A stretch of 64,000 bases of DNA, taken from Thiohalobacter sp. IOR34. GTDB lineage: Bacteria; Pseudomonadota; Gammaproteobacteria; Thiohalobacterales; Thiohalobacteraceae. Both the position numbers and the translations under genes were made by a program. Positions within the stretch are counted from its first letter, which is position 1; every line of letters starts with the position of its first letter. Positions 38,317 to 47,906 of the stretch are shown here, one piece after another. The notes beneath the pieces were generated by a model. That model was not told the DNA's origin and made no database searches. It was given only the letters and a program-made list of their open reading frames with translations. Location: positions 124,001 through 188,000 of the forward strand of contig NZ_CP128988.1 of assembly GCF_030406045.1 (NCBI RefSeq), given 5' to 3'.

Positions 38317-38720
38317 GGGGGAAGACAGGAGCCAGGAGCTAGCCCGGATATTGCACCAAGGCGGTCTGCATGATCGGCATTGAGGCTGTTATACAAGACC
38401 GAGATGACCATGAGAGAGCCGTTTGGGCAGGTTACACTTTGTACCTGTTCGATCGACTCCGGGCATTGCCCGCCGTGGATCCCCCGATCGCGGCCTGGAG
38501 GCCGCTCCTACCCTCTAGCCCGGATATTGCACCAAGGCAGGCTCCGTGGGCCGGGGTGGCAGGATGGCGCGGTACCCCTTGCGCCTCGATCGCGGCCTGG
38601 AGGCCGCTCCTACCATGGTGCCGCCATGCCCCGTAGGAGCGGCCTCCAGGCCGCGATAGGGCGGACGTTGCCCGCCAACCAACTTCCAACGCCCGGCTTC
38701 CAGCTTCTAGCTTCCAGCTT
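38317..38720. repeat. Repeat mosaic between DUF4124 and speE genes
   Basis: 404 bp of mixed repeats: TAGCCCGGATATTGCACCAA at 38340-38359 and again at 38516-38535; a GTACACTTTGT...GACTCCGGGCAT-type module at 38430-38470 (also at 55111-55147, inverted); REP-like palindromes at 38487-38511 and as an inverted pair at 38588-38657; and a 7-bp tandem repeat AGCTTCY from about 38695 that runs into the 3' end of speE. No gene seen. Confidence 0.75.
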
Positions 38721-38742
38721 CTAGCTTCCAGCTTCCAGCTGC
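38695..38742. repeat. 7-bp tandem repeat at the speE 3' end
   Basis: About six copies of AGCTTCY. On the minus strand they encode the last residues of SpeE (LEAGS) and contain its stop codon, so copy-number change would alter the C-terminus. Confidence 0.75.
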
Positions 38743-39587
38743 AGGGCGCGGCGCATGAATTCCGGCTGGGCCAGGGCGGCGCGGTGGATGTCGGCGTTGT
38801 AGTAGCGGGTTTCGAAGCTGCGTGTCGCGGCGTCTTCGCTGCGGAACTGGCGGGGGTCGACGCCCTTGCCACCCAGGGTCGCCGTCCACCAGCCGGAGGG
38901 GTAGACCGGTTGCGGGAAGTGCAGGCTGAGGGTGTGGTCGAAACCCGCCGCGCGCATCGCCGCGTGCATCGGGCCGATGATGTCCATGTGATAGAGCGGT
39001 GACTCGCTCTGCTGCACGATCAGGCCCTGCTCACCGAGTGCCTGCCGGCAGTCGCGGTAGAAGGCCTCGGTGAACAGGCCCTTGGCCGGGCCGATGGGGT
39101 CGGTGCTGTCGACGATGATGACATCGACGCTGCCGGGTTCCGCCTCCCGCATCCAGCGGATGCCGTCGCCGAAGAAGAACTCGGCGCGCGGGTCGTCGTT
39201 GGCGCTGCACAGCTCGGGGAAATAGGTCTCGGAAAGGCGCGTCACCCGTTCGTCGATCTCGACCTGCAGGGCGTGTTCCACCGCCGGATGGCGCAGCACC
39301 TCGCGCAGGGTGCCGCAGTCACCACCGCCGATGATCACCACCCGCCTGGGGTCGGGATGGCTGAACAGCGCCGGGTGGGACATCATCTCGTGGTAGAGAA
39401 AATTGTCCAGCGTGCTCAGCATGATGAAGCCGTCGATCACCATCAGCTTGCCGAAATGCTCGGTGTCGTAGATCTCGATGCGCTGGTAGTCGCTCTGCTC
39501 TTCGTGCAGCTTGCATTTGATCTTCAGGGAGAAGGCGGAGCCGCCTTCCTCGCAGACTTCGGTAAACCAGTGGCTGTCCAGGGTCAT
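38721..39587 (-). CDS. speE: Spermidine synthase (polyamine aminopropyltransferase)
   Basis: 288 residues. QRIEIYDTEHFGKLMVIDG, HPALFSHPDPRRVVIIGGGDCGTLREVLRH (decarboxylated AdoMet site) and VDVIIVDSTDPIGPA (catalytic Asp) are the SpeE signatures. The C-terminal end is made by a short tandem DNA repeat. Divergent from speA, 129 bp apart. Together they point to the agmatine route to putrescine and spermidine. Confidence 0.95.
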   Translation of the reverse strand: MTLDSHWFTEVCEEGGSAFSLKIKCKLHEEQSDYQRIEIYDTEHFGKLMVIDGFIMLSTLDNFLYHEMMSHPALFSHPDPRRVVIIGGGDCGTLREVLRHPAVEHALQVEIDERVTRLSETYFPELCSANDDPRAEFFFGDGIRWMREAEPGSVDVIIVDSTDPIGPAKGLFTEAFYRDCRQALGEQGLIVQQSESPLYHMDIIGPMHAAMRAAGFDHTLSLHFPQPVYPSGWWTATLGGKGVDPRQFRSEDAATRSFETRYYNADIHRAALAQPEFMRRALQLEAGS

Positions 39588-39716
39588 GGCGGCCTCTCGG
39601 GATCGGCTGACAGGATCGGGGATCGAGACCTTACCAGATGAGGGGGCCGCTTTGAATCCGTGGCGGTGCAGATTCTGCTTCCCTTGACGACCGTTTTGAC
39701 CGTATCTTACGCCGTC

Positions 39717-41594
39717 ATGTGGACCACCGACCAAGCCGCTTCGACCTACGCCCTGCACCACTGGGGCGAGGGCTATTTCGAGATCTCGAAGGCGGGCCAT
39801 CTGCGGGTGCGCCCGCACCGCACCGCCGGGGCCGCCATCGATCTCTATGAACTGGCGGCGGAGCTGCGTGACCGTGGGGTGTCTCTGCCGGTGCTGGTGC
39901 GCTTCGACGATATCCTGCACGACCTCATCGACACCCTGAGTGCGGCCTTCGAGGCTGCGCGGGTGCAGCGCGATTACCGCGGCCGCTACACCGCCGTCTA
40001 TCCCATCAAGGTCAATCAGCAGCGCAGTGTGGTGGAACAGATCCTGGCGCATGGCGGTGAGCGGGTCGGACTGGAGGCGGGCAGCAAGCCGGAACTGATG
40101 GCGGTGCTCGCCCTGTCCCGGCCCGGTGGCATGATCGTCTGCAACGGCTACAAGGATCGCGAGTACGTGCGTCTGGCCCTGATCGGCCGGCGCCTCGGGC
40201 TGGCCGTGCACCTGGTCATCGAAAAGCTCTCGGAACTCGATCTGGTGCTGGAGGAGGCGGCGGCGCTGGAGGTCGAGCCGCTGCTCGGTGTGCGCGTGCG
40301 CCTGGCTTCGCTCGGCGCCGGCAAGTGGCAGAACACCGGTGGCGAGAAATCCAAGTTTGGCCTGCATGCCCGGCAGGTGCTGCAGCTGGTGGAACGTCTG
40401 CGAGCGGCCGGTCACCTGGGCTGGCTGCGCTTGCTGCACTGCCATCTCGGTTCACAGGTCGCCAATGTGCGCGACATCCAGAACGGCATGCGCGAGGTGG
40501 CGCGTTACTACGCGGAGCTGCATGCGCTGGGTGCACCGCTGGCGGTGGTCGATGTCGGCGGCGGCCTGGGTGTCGACTACGAAGGGACGGCCTCGCGCAG
40601 CGACTGTTCGGTCAACTACAGCGTGCAGGAATATGCCAACAATGTCGTGCAGGCGCTGGCGGAGATCTGTACGGAGAAGACGTTGCCGCCGCCGGACATC
40701 GTCACCGAGTCGGGGCGTGCCATGACGGCGCATCATGCGGTGCTGATCAGCAACGTGACCGACATCGAGCAGGCGCCTGGCACCGGCGCCATGGAACCAC
40801 CCTCGGAAGACGAGCCGGTGATCGTGCGCACGCTGTGGACGGTATTCGAAAACATCGCGCCACGTACCGCGCTGGAGGCATGGCACGAGGCCGAGTACTG
40901 GCTGGGCGAGGCACGCACCCTGTACCTGCATGGCGTGCTGTCGCTGGCGGAACGGGCGCGGGTGGAATCACTGTATTTCGCCATCTGCCATCGCCTGCGT
41001 CCCCTGCTCAAGGGCCATCCCCCGGCGCGACGGCAAGTGCTCGACGAGCTGAACGACAAGCTCGCGGACAAGTATTTCCTGAACTTCTCCGTATTTCAGT
41101 CGCTGCCCGACGTCTGGGCCATCGGCCAGATCTTCCCGGTCATGCCGCTGCACCGGCTGGACGATCCGCCGACCCGGCGCGGCGTGATCCAGGACCTGAC
41201 CTGCGATTCCGACGGCCGCATCGCGCGCTATGTCGATGGCGAAGGCGTCGAGACCACCCTGCCGTTGCATCCCTTCCGCCGCGGCGAGGAATACCTGCTT
41301 GGCGTCTTTCTGGTTGGGGCCTACCAGGAGATCCTCGGCGACATGCACAACCTGTTTGGTGATACCGATGCCGTGAACGTTGCGCTCGACGGAGAGGGCG
41401 GCTATCGAATCACCCAGGTCGAGCAAGGCGATACGGTGGACGAGTTGCTGCGCTATGTGCACTTCGATACCGGGGCGATGCAGGCGAGTTACCGCGACAA
41501 GATCGCCGCCGCCGGTCTGGACGAGGCGCGCGCCCGGCAGTATCTCGCCGAGCTCGAGGCCGGGCTGGCCGGCTATACCTATCTGGAAGACTGA
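39717..41594 (+). CDS. speA: Biosynthetic arginine decarboxylase
   Basis: 625 residues, the normal SpeA length. The PLP lysine is in YPIKVNQQRS (about residue 100), with HCHLGSQ, DVGGGLGVDYEG and TESGRAMTAHHAVL as further fold III signatures. It makes agmatine from arginine. The ATG at 39717 gives the normal WTTDQAASTYALHHWGEGYF start although it has no clear ribosome-binding site; a GTG at 39660 is less likely. Confidence 0.95.
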   Translation: MWTTDQAASTYALHHWGEGYFEISKAGHLRVRPHRTAGAAIDLYELAAELRDRGVSLPVLVRFDDILHDLIDTLSAAFEAARVQRDYRGRYTAVYPIKVNQQRSVVEQILAHGGERVGLEAGSKPELMAVLALSRPGGMIVCNGYKDREYVRLALIGRRLGLAVHLVIEKLSELDLVLEEAAALEVEPLLGVRVRLASLGAGKWQNTGGEKSKFGLHARQVLQLVERLRAAGHLGWLRLLHCHLGSQVANVRDIQNGMREVARYYAELHALGAPLAVVDVGGGLGVDYEGTASRSDCSVNYSVQEYANNVVQALAEICTEKTLPPPDIVTESGRAMTAHHAVLISNVTDIEQAPGTGAMEPPSEDEPVIVRTLWTVFENIAPRTALEAWHEAEYWLGEARTLYLHGVLSLAERARVESLYFAICHRLRPLLKGHPPARRQVLDELNDKLADKYFLNFSVFQSLPDVWAIGQIFPVMPLHRLDDPPTRRGVIQDLTCDSDGRIARYVDGEGVETTLPLHPFRRGEEYLLGVFLVGAYQEILGDMHNLFGDTDAVNVALDGEGGYRITQVEQGDTVDELLRYVHFDTGAMQASYRDKIAAAGLDEARARQYLAELEAGLAGYTYLED

Positions 41595-41766
41595 GGGCGA
41601 GCGGGCGGCGGCGCCCGGCCGCAAGGAGAGGGAAGATGAGTGAGATCCACGTGGTTCATGCCCCGAGCGAGGCCGAGCTGAGCGTGCTCGGGGTGCATGA
41701 CTGGCCGATCTGGGAAAAGGAGGTATCGCGTTTCCCCTGGGTCTACGACAGCACCGAGACCTGCTA

Positions 41767-42231
41767 TTAACCCGGCAACTATCCATGTCATGTTCAGCCG
41801 GTCACACACCGGCCTGCCCTTTGCAGGTCATATGGTTAGGGGCTTCAAGGATGGCCCGGCTCCGCGTTATAGCTCTTGCCAAGGGAATCACCCTTGCCTG
41901 CGAGCTATGCCTTGATCCGGGCCATCCTTGAAGCCCTGAACACGACATGGATAGTTGCCGGGTTACTAAGACAAACGATAACAAAGCCTCATTCAGCGGG
42001 TCTCTGGACGATCAGCCCGCAAGGCGCAATGGCGCCGGCAGGGTGATTCCCTGTCAAGCCATTGCAACGTTGCGGATGGCCGTCCAGAGGCCCGCCCGCA
42101 GGGAGCTTGCCAGGCGCCCCGGCTCTGCGTTGTGCCCCTTGGCAAGGGCGGGCCATTCCCTGCGGAGCACGCCTTGATCCGGGGCGCCTGGCAAGCTCTG
42201 AATGAGGCTTTGTTATCGTTTGTCTTAGTAA
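41767..42231. mobile_element. MITE family A (split by family B copy 2)
   Basis: Family A occupies 41767-41965 plus base 42231, 200 bp in all. Terminal inverted repeats begin TTAACCCGGCAACTATCC and extend 31 bp with one mismatch. Flanking TA duplications are at 41765-41766 and 42232-42233. Inside, a perfect 20-bp stem (41840-41859 with 41917-41936) encloses a 57-nt loop. Two small hairpins (CCGG/CCGG and CCTGC/GCAGG) lie at the left. No coding capacity. Confidence 0.85.
41966..42228. mobile_element. MITE family B, copy 2 (inserted in the end of family A)
   Basis: 263 bp, one base different from copy 1 (A at 42008). Perfect 31-bp terminal repeats, TA on both sides (41964-41965 and 42229-42230). 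The TA is the one inside the terminal TTAA of family A, showing that B inserted after A. Confidence 0.9.
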
Positions 42232-42382
42232 TATCTGCTGGCCGGCGAGGTGGTCGTCACCCCGGAAGGCGGCGAGCCGGTGCGCCTGGCCGCCGGTGAT
42301 CTGGTCACCTTCCCCGCCGGCATGGCCTGCACCTGGGACATCCGTGCCCCGGTGCGCAAGCACTACAACTTCGAGTAGCGCG

Positions 42383-42607
42383 CTACTGCACGGTCGAGCG
42401 GCAGCGGCACAGCTGCTGCTGCACCATGCGCATCAGCTGGCCGAGCGTCATCTCCACGGGCAGTTCCTGGATGTTGGAGAACCACACCTGTTCCACCTGG
42501 CAGTCTTCGTCGCTGTATTCCTCGGGTACCAGCGGCCGGCCGATGAACATGCCGGTCTCGCCGTTTTCCAGTACCACGGTGATGATCTGAAGGCCCTCGA
42601 ATCGCAT
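42383..42607 (-). CDS. Small conserved-looking protein of unknown function
   Basis: 74 residues, not recognised. Beta-rich start (GLQIITVVLENGETGMFIGRPLV), acidic middle (EEYSDEDCQVEQVWFSN) and a C-terminal helix (LGQLMRMVQQQLCRCRS) with a CRC motif; three Cys in all, no signal peptide. The ATG is preceded by AGGAGG at six bases, which makes it a likely real gene. It converges on the broken cupin gene (4 bp apart). Confidence 0.65.
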   Translation of the reverse strand: MRFEGLQIITVVLENGETGMFIGRPLVPEEYSDEDCQVEQVWFSNIQELPVEMTLGQLMRMVQQQLCRCRSTVQ

Positions 42608-42768
42608 ACCCCACCTCCTGGCCAGTAGCCACTTTTATGGGCATATAAATACAAAGCATAATGCGTGCCGGGGGTTGTTCGTCTACCGAAAAACAGGGTG
42701 TTGGCCGCATGGCGGGTGCTCGGGAGCGGGTGAGGTCGTGTCGCCTGACGGCATGCTGACGCGCGGCG

Positions 42769-43341
42769 TCAGCCCTTTACCTTGAGCAGGATGGCGTCGA
42801 TGTGGTGTTCCTTGAGGCGCGCGCGGATGGCGTTCAGGGTCTTCAGGTCACGGAAGGGGCCAAGCCGGACCCGGTGCCAGGTGTCACGGCCGTTGATGGT
42901 CACGGTCTGGATACTGGGTTCGAGGCCGAGCAGGGCGAGCTGCGCCTTCAGCTGGTCGGCCTGGCCGAGGGTGCGGAAGGAGCCGGCCTGCAGCAGATAG
43001 ACGCCAGGCTGCTCCACCTGGGCGACGCCGGCCCGGGGCCGGCCGGTGATCGCCTGTTCCGGGACCACCACCTCCATCTCCGGCAGGATGCTGTAGAAGT
43101 CGAAGCGCGGCTTGGGCGCCGGCGGCAGGGCCTTGGGTGTCCGCTGTCGCGGGGCGGCTGGCGCGCTGGGCGGGCGGCCGCCGGCCGCGACCGGCGTGGC
43201 CGGGTTCTGTGGCCGTCCGCCGAGCCAGACCAGGAAGGCGATGAACAGGCCAAGAGCCAGGCCGGCAGTCAGCCAGGCCCAGCCGGGCAGGGAGCGGCGC
43301 TTGCGGCGGCGGCTGGCGCGGTGCTTGTAGTCGCGTGGCAT
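42769..43341 (-). CDS. SPOR-domain cell-division protein (FtsN-like)
   Basis: 190 residues: very basic cytoplasmic start (HRASRRRKRRS), one membrane helix (about 20-41), Pro/Ala-rich linker, and a C-terminal SPOR domain (PGVYLLQAGSFRTLGQADQLKAQLALLGLEPSIQ..., about 112-190) that binds denuded peptidoglycan. Its place 6 bp after argS and next to priA is the conserved FtsN-like locus of gammaproteobacteria. Confidence 0.85.
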   Translation of the reverse strand: MPRDYKHRASRRRKRRSLPGWAWLTAGLALGLFIAFLVWLGGRPQNPATPVAAGGRPPSAPAAPRQRTPKALPPAPKPRFDFYSILPEMEVVVPEQAITGRPRAGVAQVEQPGVYLLQAGSFRTLGQADQLKAQLALLGLEPSIQTVTINGRDTWHRVRLGPFRDLKTLNAIRARLKEHHIDAILLKVKG

Positions 43342-43347
43342 CGGCGG

Positions 43348-45108
43348 CTACATACTCTCCGGCGCGGAGACGCCAAGCAGGCCGAGGCCGTTGGCGATCA
43401 CCTGGCGGGTCGCCTCGATCAGGCAGAGGCGCGCGTTGCGCAGCTGCTCGTCGCCCACCAGGAACTGGTGGGCGTTGTAGTAGGTGTGGAAGTCGTTGGC
43501 CAGTTCGCGCAGATAGTGGGCGAGCTGGTGCGGCTCATGGTAGAGGGCCGCCGCCTCGACCACCTCCGGATAGCGCGACAGGCGGATCATCAGCTCCTGC
43601 TCGTGGCGCTCGTGCAGCAGGCGCAGATGGTTCAGGCCGTCGCTGGCGTCCCAGGCGAGTCCCTTCTCCTGCAGCTGGCGCTGCACGCTGCATACCCGGG
43701 CATGGGCGTACTGGATGTAGTAGACGGGGTTGTCGGCGGACTGTGACTTGGCCAGGTCGAGATCGAAGTCCAGATGCTGCTCGCACTTGCGCATCACGTA
43801 GAAGAAGCGCGCCGCGTCGTTGCCGACCTCGTGGCGCAGCTCGCGCAGGGTGACGAACTCGCCGGAACGGGTGGACATCTGCACCTTTTCACCACCGCGG
43901 TAGAGGATGGCGAACTGCACCAGCAGCACGTCCAGCTTCGAGGGGTCGTCGCCCAGCGCCTCGAGCGCCGCCTTGACCCGCGGCACGTAGCCGTGGTGGT
44001 CGGCGCCCCAGACGTCGATCACCCGCTCGTAGCCGCGCTCCAGCTTGTTCATGTGGTAGGCGATGTCGGAGGCGAAGTAGGTGGTCTGGCCGTTGTCGCG
44101 TACCACCACCCGGTCCTTTTCGTCGCCGAAGTCGGTGGAGCGGAACCAGAGCGCACCGCCCTTCTCGTACAGGTAGCCGGCCTCGCGCAGCCGCTCGATG
44201 GCCTTCTGTACCTCGCCGGACTCGGTCAGCGATCGCTCCGAAAACCACGCCTGGTATTCGATGCCGAATTCCTTCAGGTCCTGGCGGATGTTGGCCAGGA
44301 TCTCGTTCAGGCCTTCGTCGAACAGCTCGCGGTAGCGCTCGGGGCCGAGCAGGGACTTGATCCGCCCGATCAGGCCGTCGATATGGGCCTCCTTGTCGCC
44401 GCCTGCGGGTTCGTCCGCCGGCACGCCGTCGAAGACCTCGGCGGCGGCGAAGCGCCAGTCCTCGCCGTGGTTGCGGTGGATGGTGGCACCGATGTCCCAG
44501 ACGTAGTCACCCCGATAGCCGTTGGAGGGAAACTCGAATGCTTCCCCACAGAGGTCCAGGTAGCGCAGATAGACGCTGGCGGCGAGGATGTCCATCTGCC
44601 GGCCGGCGTCGTTGACGTAGTACTCGCGGTGGACGCGGAAGCCGACCGCCTCCAGCAGATCGGAGACGGCGGCGCCGTAGGCCGCGCCGCGTCCGTGGCC
44701 GACGTGCAGCGGCCCGGTGGGGTTGGCAGAGACGAATTCGACCTGCACCGGGCGGTCCTCGCCGAGCCGTGCCCGGCCATAGCCCGCAGCCTGTTCCAGG
44801 ATGCTGCCGATCACCCCGTGCCAGGCAGAGGGGCTGAGGAAGAAGTTGATGAAGCCGGGGCCGGCGATCTCCACCTTGGCCACCTCCTCGGAGGCCGGCA
44901 GGGCGGCGACGATGCGCTCGGCCAGCTCGCGTGGTTTCATGCGTGCCGCCTTGCACAGGGTCATGGCCAGGTTGGTGGCGAAGTCGCCGTGGCTGCGGTC
45001 GCGGGTGCGCTCGATGTGGATCTGCGGCTGCAGGTCGGCCGGCAGGGTGGCGTCGGCCTGGAGGGCCTGCACGGCGGCGGAGAGCAGGGAGACGAGCTGC
45101 TGTTTCAT
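43348..45108 (-). CDS. argS: Arginyl-tRNA synthetase
   Basis: 586 residues, class I synthetase. The HIGH motif is HVGHG ([15 protein letters not shown]); the KMSK-equivalent is QMSTRSG. The N-terminal Add-1 domain and C-terminal anticodon-binding helices (DALRA) are present. ATG 45108 gives the normal [16 protein letters not shown] start; upstream codons are not conserved. Confidence 0.96.
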   Translation of the reverse strand: MKQQLVSLLSAAVQALQADATLPADLQPQIHIERTRDRSHGDFATNLAMTLCKAARMKPRELAERIVAALPASEEVAKVEIAGPGFINFFLSPSAWHGVIGSILEQAAGYGRARLGEDRPVQVEFVSANPTGPLHVGHGRGAAYGAAVSDLLEAVGFRVHREYYVNDAGRQMDILAASVYLRYLDLCGEAFEFPSNGYRGDYVWDIGATIHRNHGEDWRFAAAEVFDGVPADEPAGGDKEAHIDGLIGRIKSLLGPERYRELFDEGLNEILANIRQDLKEFGIEYQAWFSERSLTESGEVQKAIERLREAGYLYEKGGALWFRSTDFGDEKDRVVVRDNGQTTYFASDIAYHMNKLERGYERVIDVWGADHHGYVPRVKAALEALGDDPSKLDVLLVQFAILYRGGEKVQMSTRSGEFVTLRELRHEVGNDAARFFYVMRKCEQHLDFDLDLAKSQSADNPVYYIQYAHARVCSVQRQLQEKGLAWDASDGLNHLRLLHERHEQELMIRLSRYPEVVEAAALYHEPHQLAHYLRELANDFHTYYNAHQFLVGDEQLRNARLCLIEATRQVIANGLGLLGVSAPESM

Positions 45109-45185
45109 GGGTTCTCGGTGATCGGCGGAATGGGGTGTCAGGCCGGCTATTATCCCGTCCTGCCCCGGCGTTGCAACCGGCCCTC

Positions 45186-47390
45186 TCAATAGGTGTCGCT
45201 CGGATCGACATCGAGCGACCAGCGGACCCGGCGTGCACCCTCGATCGTCTCCAGTCGCGGGATCCAGCGGCCCAGCAGTCGGTGGAGGTCGCCGCGGGTC
45301 TCGGCCTGCAGCATCAGCTGGGCGCGGAAGCGGCCGGCCCGGCGTTCCATCGGTGCCGGCACCGGGCCCCAGAAGGCGACGCCGATCGGCTCCAGGGCCA
45401 CGGCCGCGTCGTGCGCCGCCTGCAGGAAGTCCCGGGCCGCCTCCGGCCGCGGCGCCTCGGCGCGCAGCAGGGCCAGGAAACTGAACGGCGGCAGGGCGGC
45501 GGCGCGGCGCTCCGCCAGGGCCGCGCTGGCGAAGGCCGGATAGCCACCGTCGACCAGCTGTAGCAACAGGGGGTGTTCCGGGTGATGGGTCTGGATCAGC
45601 ACCTCGCCGGGACGGTCGCCGCGGCCGGCCCGGCCGGCCACCTGCACGATCAGCTGGGCCATGCGCTCGCCGGCGCGGAAGTCGCTGCTGTACAGGCCCT
45701 GGTCGGACTCCAGCACACCCACCAGGGTCAAGGCCGGGAAGTGATGGCCCTTGGCCAGCATCTGGGTGCCGAGCAAGATGCGCGCCTCGCCACTGCGGGC
45801 GCGTTCCAGACTCTCCGCCAGACTGCCGCGGCGCCGGGTGGTGTCGCGGTCGATGCGCACCAGCGGCTGCTCGGGGAAGTGACGGCGCAGCACCGCCTCG
45901 ATGCGCTCGGTGCCGGCGCCCAGCGCCCGCAGGTCGGCGCTACCGCAGTCCGGGCACTGGGCAGGGATCGGCTGGCGGGCGTCGCAGTGGTGGCAGTGCA
46001 GCCGGCCGGCCGCCTGGTGCAGGGTGAGGTGGGCGTCGCAACGCCGGCAGGCGGCCACCCAACCGCATTCGTGGCAGAGCAGGGCCGGGGCGAAACCACG
46101 CCGGTTGAGGAACAGCAACACCTGACCGTCCTCGGCCAGGTGCTCGCGCATCCGGGCGAGAAGGGGCCGTGACAGCCCCTCGTCCAGCGGCTGGCCGCGC
46201 AGATCGACGAGCCCGATGCGGGGCGGCAGGGCGCCGCCGGCGCGCTCCCGCAGCGACAGGTGACGATAGCGCCCGGTGGTGGCGTTGTGCAGGCTTTCCA
46301 GCGAGGGGGTGGCCGAGCCGAGGACGATGGGGACCCCCAGGTGCCTGGCGCGCCACACCAGCAGGTCGCGGGCCGAATAGCGAAAGCCCTCCTGCTGCTT
46401 GAGCGAGGCGTCGTGTTCCTCGTCGACGATGAACAGGCCCGGCCGGGCCAGCGGTGTGAACACCGCGGAGCGGGTGCCGATCACCACCCCGGCCTCGCCC
46501 CGGGCTGCGGCCAGCCAGGCATTCAGCCGCTCTCGGTCGCCGAGCGCCGAGTGCAGCACCGTGACCGGCTGTCCCAGGCGGGCCTCCAGGCGCTCGACGA
46601 GTTGGGGGGTGAGGCCGATCTCCGGCACCAGCAGCAGCACCTGGCGGCCCCGCTCCAGGGTCGTCTGCATCGCGCGCAGGTAGACCTCGGTCTTGCCGCT
46701 GCCGGTGACCCCTTCCAGCAGCAGGCCCTGGAAGCCGCCCAGCGCCTTGGTGATAGCGCTCACAGCGGCCTGTTGTTCCTGGTGCAGGGTCGGCGGCGGA
46801 GCGGCTTCGGCCGCGGGCGTTTCACGGGGGCTCGGTGTGGTCCGGCGTACCCAACCCTTGGCCAGCAGGGCGCGCAGCACGGCGTCGACCGGAGCGCCGC
46901 CGTCCTGCAGCGACTCGCGCGTCATTCCGCCGGGATGGGCGGCCAGTCGGGCCAGCAGCGCAGCCTGGCGGGGGGCGCGGCGCAAGCTGGCCAGATCCAC
47001 CGCGGCTCCCTCGGCGGTCAGTTCCCAGCGCGCCGCCAGGCGCGGCTCGGCCGGGGTGCCTTGGCGCAGCAGGGCGGGCAGGGCGGCGTTGAAGGCCTCG
47101 CCGAGCGGGTGGTGGTAGTAGTCGGCGGCCCAGCGGACCAGGGCGAGGATGTCGTCGGGCAGCAGTGGCGCCTCGTCGAGCAGGGCCAGGGCCGGTCGCA
47201 GCCGTTCCCGCGGCAGTTCGCTGTGCTCGGCGAGGCCGAGCAGGATGCCCACCTTTTTCTGCCGGCCGAAGGGCACGCGCAGCCGCTGCCCCGGTCGCAG
47301 CCGGGTCGGGTCGCAGCCCGCCGGCGGCAGGTAGTCGAGGCAGCCGAACAGCGGTGCGGGAACGGCGATCTGCAGAATGGGCACGGGCAT
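45186..47390 (-). CDS. priA: Primosomal protein N' (PriA helicase)
   Basis: 734 residues. N-terminal DNA 3'-end-binding domain, helicase core with Walker [13 protein letters not shown] and DEEHD, and the Zn-binding region with four CxxC pairs ([13 protein letters not shown] and [17 protein letters not shown]). It restarts stalled forks. Upstream of argS, 77 bp apart. Confidence 0.96.
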   Translation of the reverse strand: MPVPILQIAVPAPLFGCLDYLPPAGCDPTRLRPGQRLRVPFGRQKKVGILLGLAEHSELPRERLRPALALLDEAPLLPDDILALVRWAADYYHHPLGEAFNAALPALLRQGTPAEPRLAARWELTAEGAAVDLASLRRAPRQAALLARLAAHPGGMTRESLQDGGAPVDAVLRALLAKGWVRRTTPSPRETPAAEAAPPPTLHQEQQAAVSAITKALGGFQGLLLEGVTGSGKTEVYLRAMQTTLERGRQVLLLVPEIGLTPQLVERLEARLGQPVTVLHSALGDRERLNAWLAAARGEAGVVIGTRSAVFTPLARPGLFIVDEEHDASLKQQEGFRYSARDLLVWRARHLGVPIVLGSATPSLESLHNATTGRYRHLSLRERAGGALPPRIGLVDLRGQPLDEGLSRPLLARMREHLAEDGQVLLFLNRRGFAPALLCHECGWVAACRRCDAHLTLHQAAGRLHCHHCDARQPIPAQCPDCGSADLRALGAGTERIEAVLRRHFPEQPLVRIDRDTTRRRGSLAESLERARSGEARILLGTQMLAKGHHFPALTLVGVLESDQGLYSSDFRAGERMAQLIVQVAGRAGRGDRPGEVLIQTHHPEHPLLLQLVDGGYPAFASAALAERRAAALPPFSFLALLRAEAPRPEAARDFLQAAHDAAVALEPIGVAFWGPVPAPMERRAGRFRAQLMLQAETRGDLHRLLGRWIPRLETIEGARRVRWSLDVDPSDTY

Positions 47391-47906
47391 CTTGGGGTGC
47401 AGTGTGGCGACTCGCTGCAGGGCTGTCGAGTCCCTTCGCTTAGCGCCACTGTTTGAGCTGTTTTCTGATGAGGGGGCGCTAAGTCATTAGGCATGAAGCA
47501 ACTTATCGGTTATCCACAAAATCTGTGGATAACTCTGTGGATGCTTTGGGGTAAAACCCCGTCAGACCGCATAAACATTGCACTTTTGTTAAATTGGTGA
47601 AAATCTCACCGCTGAATTAAAGCCATTCAGAACAGTGAGTTGGAAGAGTCGGCCGGGGAGGGTATACAAGTGGCGGAGAATTGGCGCGCCTTGGGGGGGG
47701 AGCCGCCACGCTCTGTGCATAAAGTGAAAAATCCAGGCCCTGCAAGACTTGTATTGCGCTTCCGGATGTGATGGGTGGTGGCTTATTGCCACGCGGCGCG
47801 AGCGGTTTTTTTCAGTGAATCCGGGGCTTGGGCCAGAGTTCCTGTCAACGCCCCGGGGCGGGCTGCGTTGAAGGGGGTGTGAACGGCAGGAATCGGGAGA
47901 AACGCC
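47391..47906. other. Intergenic region with a DnaA-box cluster
   Basis: 516 bp upstream of priA. It holds an inverted repeat CTTAGCGCC / GGCGCTAAG (47439-47447 and 47475-47483), consensus DnaA boxes at 47510-47518, 47524-47532 (inverted) and 47714-47722 (inverted), a weaker one at 47536-47544, and an AT-rich stretch (about 47570-47630) that is unlike the rest of the window. No coding gene. Confidence 0.7.
47510..47722. promoter_or_regulatory. DnaA boxes
   Basis: TTATCCACA (47510-47518), TGTGGATAA (47524-47532) and TGTGCATAA (47714-47722) all fit TTWTNCACA or its complement exactly; TGTGGATGC (47536-47544) matches 7 of 9. They might regulate priA, titrate DnaA, or be part of an origin. Confidence 0.6.

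Larger units (their letters stand above)
41636..42378 (+). pseudogene. Cupin (DUF861) gene interrupted by two nested MITEs
   Basis: The 5' part (41636-41766) encodes MSEIHVVHAPSEAELSVLGV... to TETC, and the 3' part (42234-42378) encodes LLAGEVVVTPEGGEPV to KHYNFE. The codon for Tyr44 is split by a 465-bp insertion (41767-42231) with TA at both ends. Removing it with one TA restores a 276-bp frame of 91 residues that matches the small DUF861/cupin_3 family over its whole length (WPIWEKEVSRFPW, DLVTFPAGM.CTWD). As it stands translation stops at TAA 41768-41770 after the Tyr codon. A good AAGGAGAGG site precedes the ATG. The intact halves show little decay, so the insertion is recent. Confidence 0.92.

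Noticed and set aside
39684-39708. Sigma-70 promoter before speA (TTGACG...TATCTT)
   Set aside because: The spacing is 13 bp, too short; the alternative TTGACC overlaps the -10 region.
41767-42231. Integron attC sites instead of MITEs
   Set aside because: The palindromes are flanked by TA duplications and have long terminal inverted repeats; there is no integrase or cassette array.
47391-47906. Chromosomal origin of replication
   Set aside because: DnaA boxes are present, but the neighbours of gammaproteobacterial origins are absent and skew over 64 kb cannot be judged by eye; kept only as a DnaA-box cluster.
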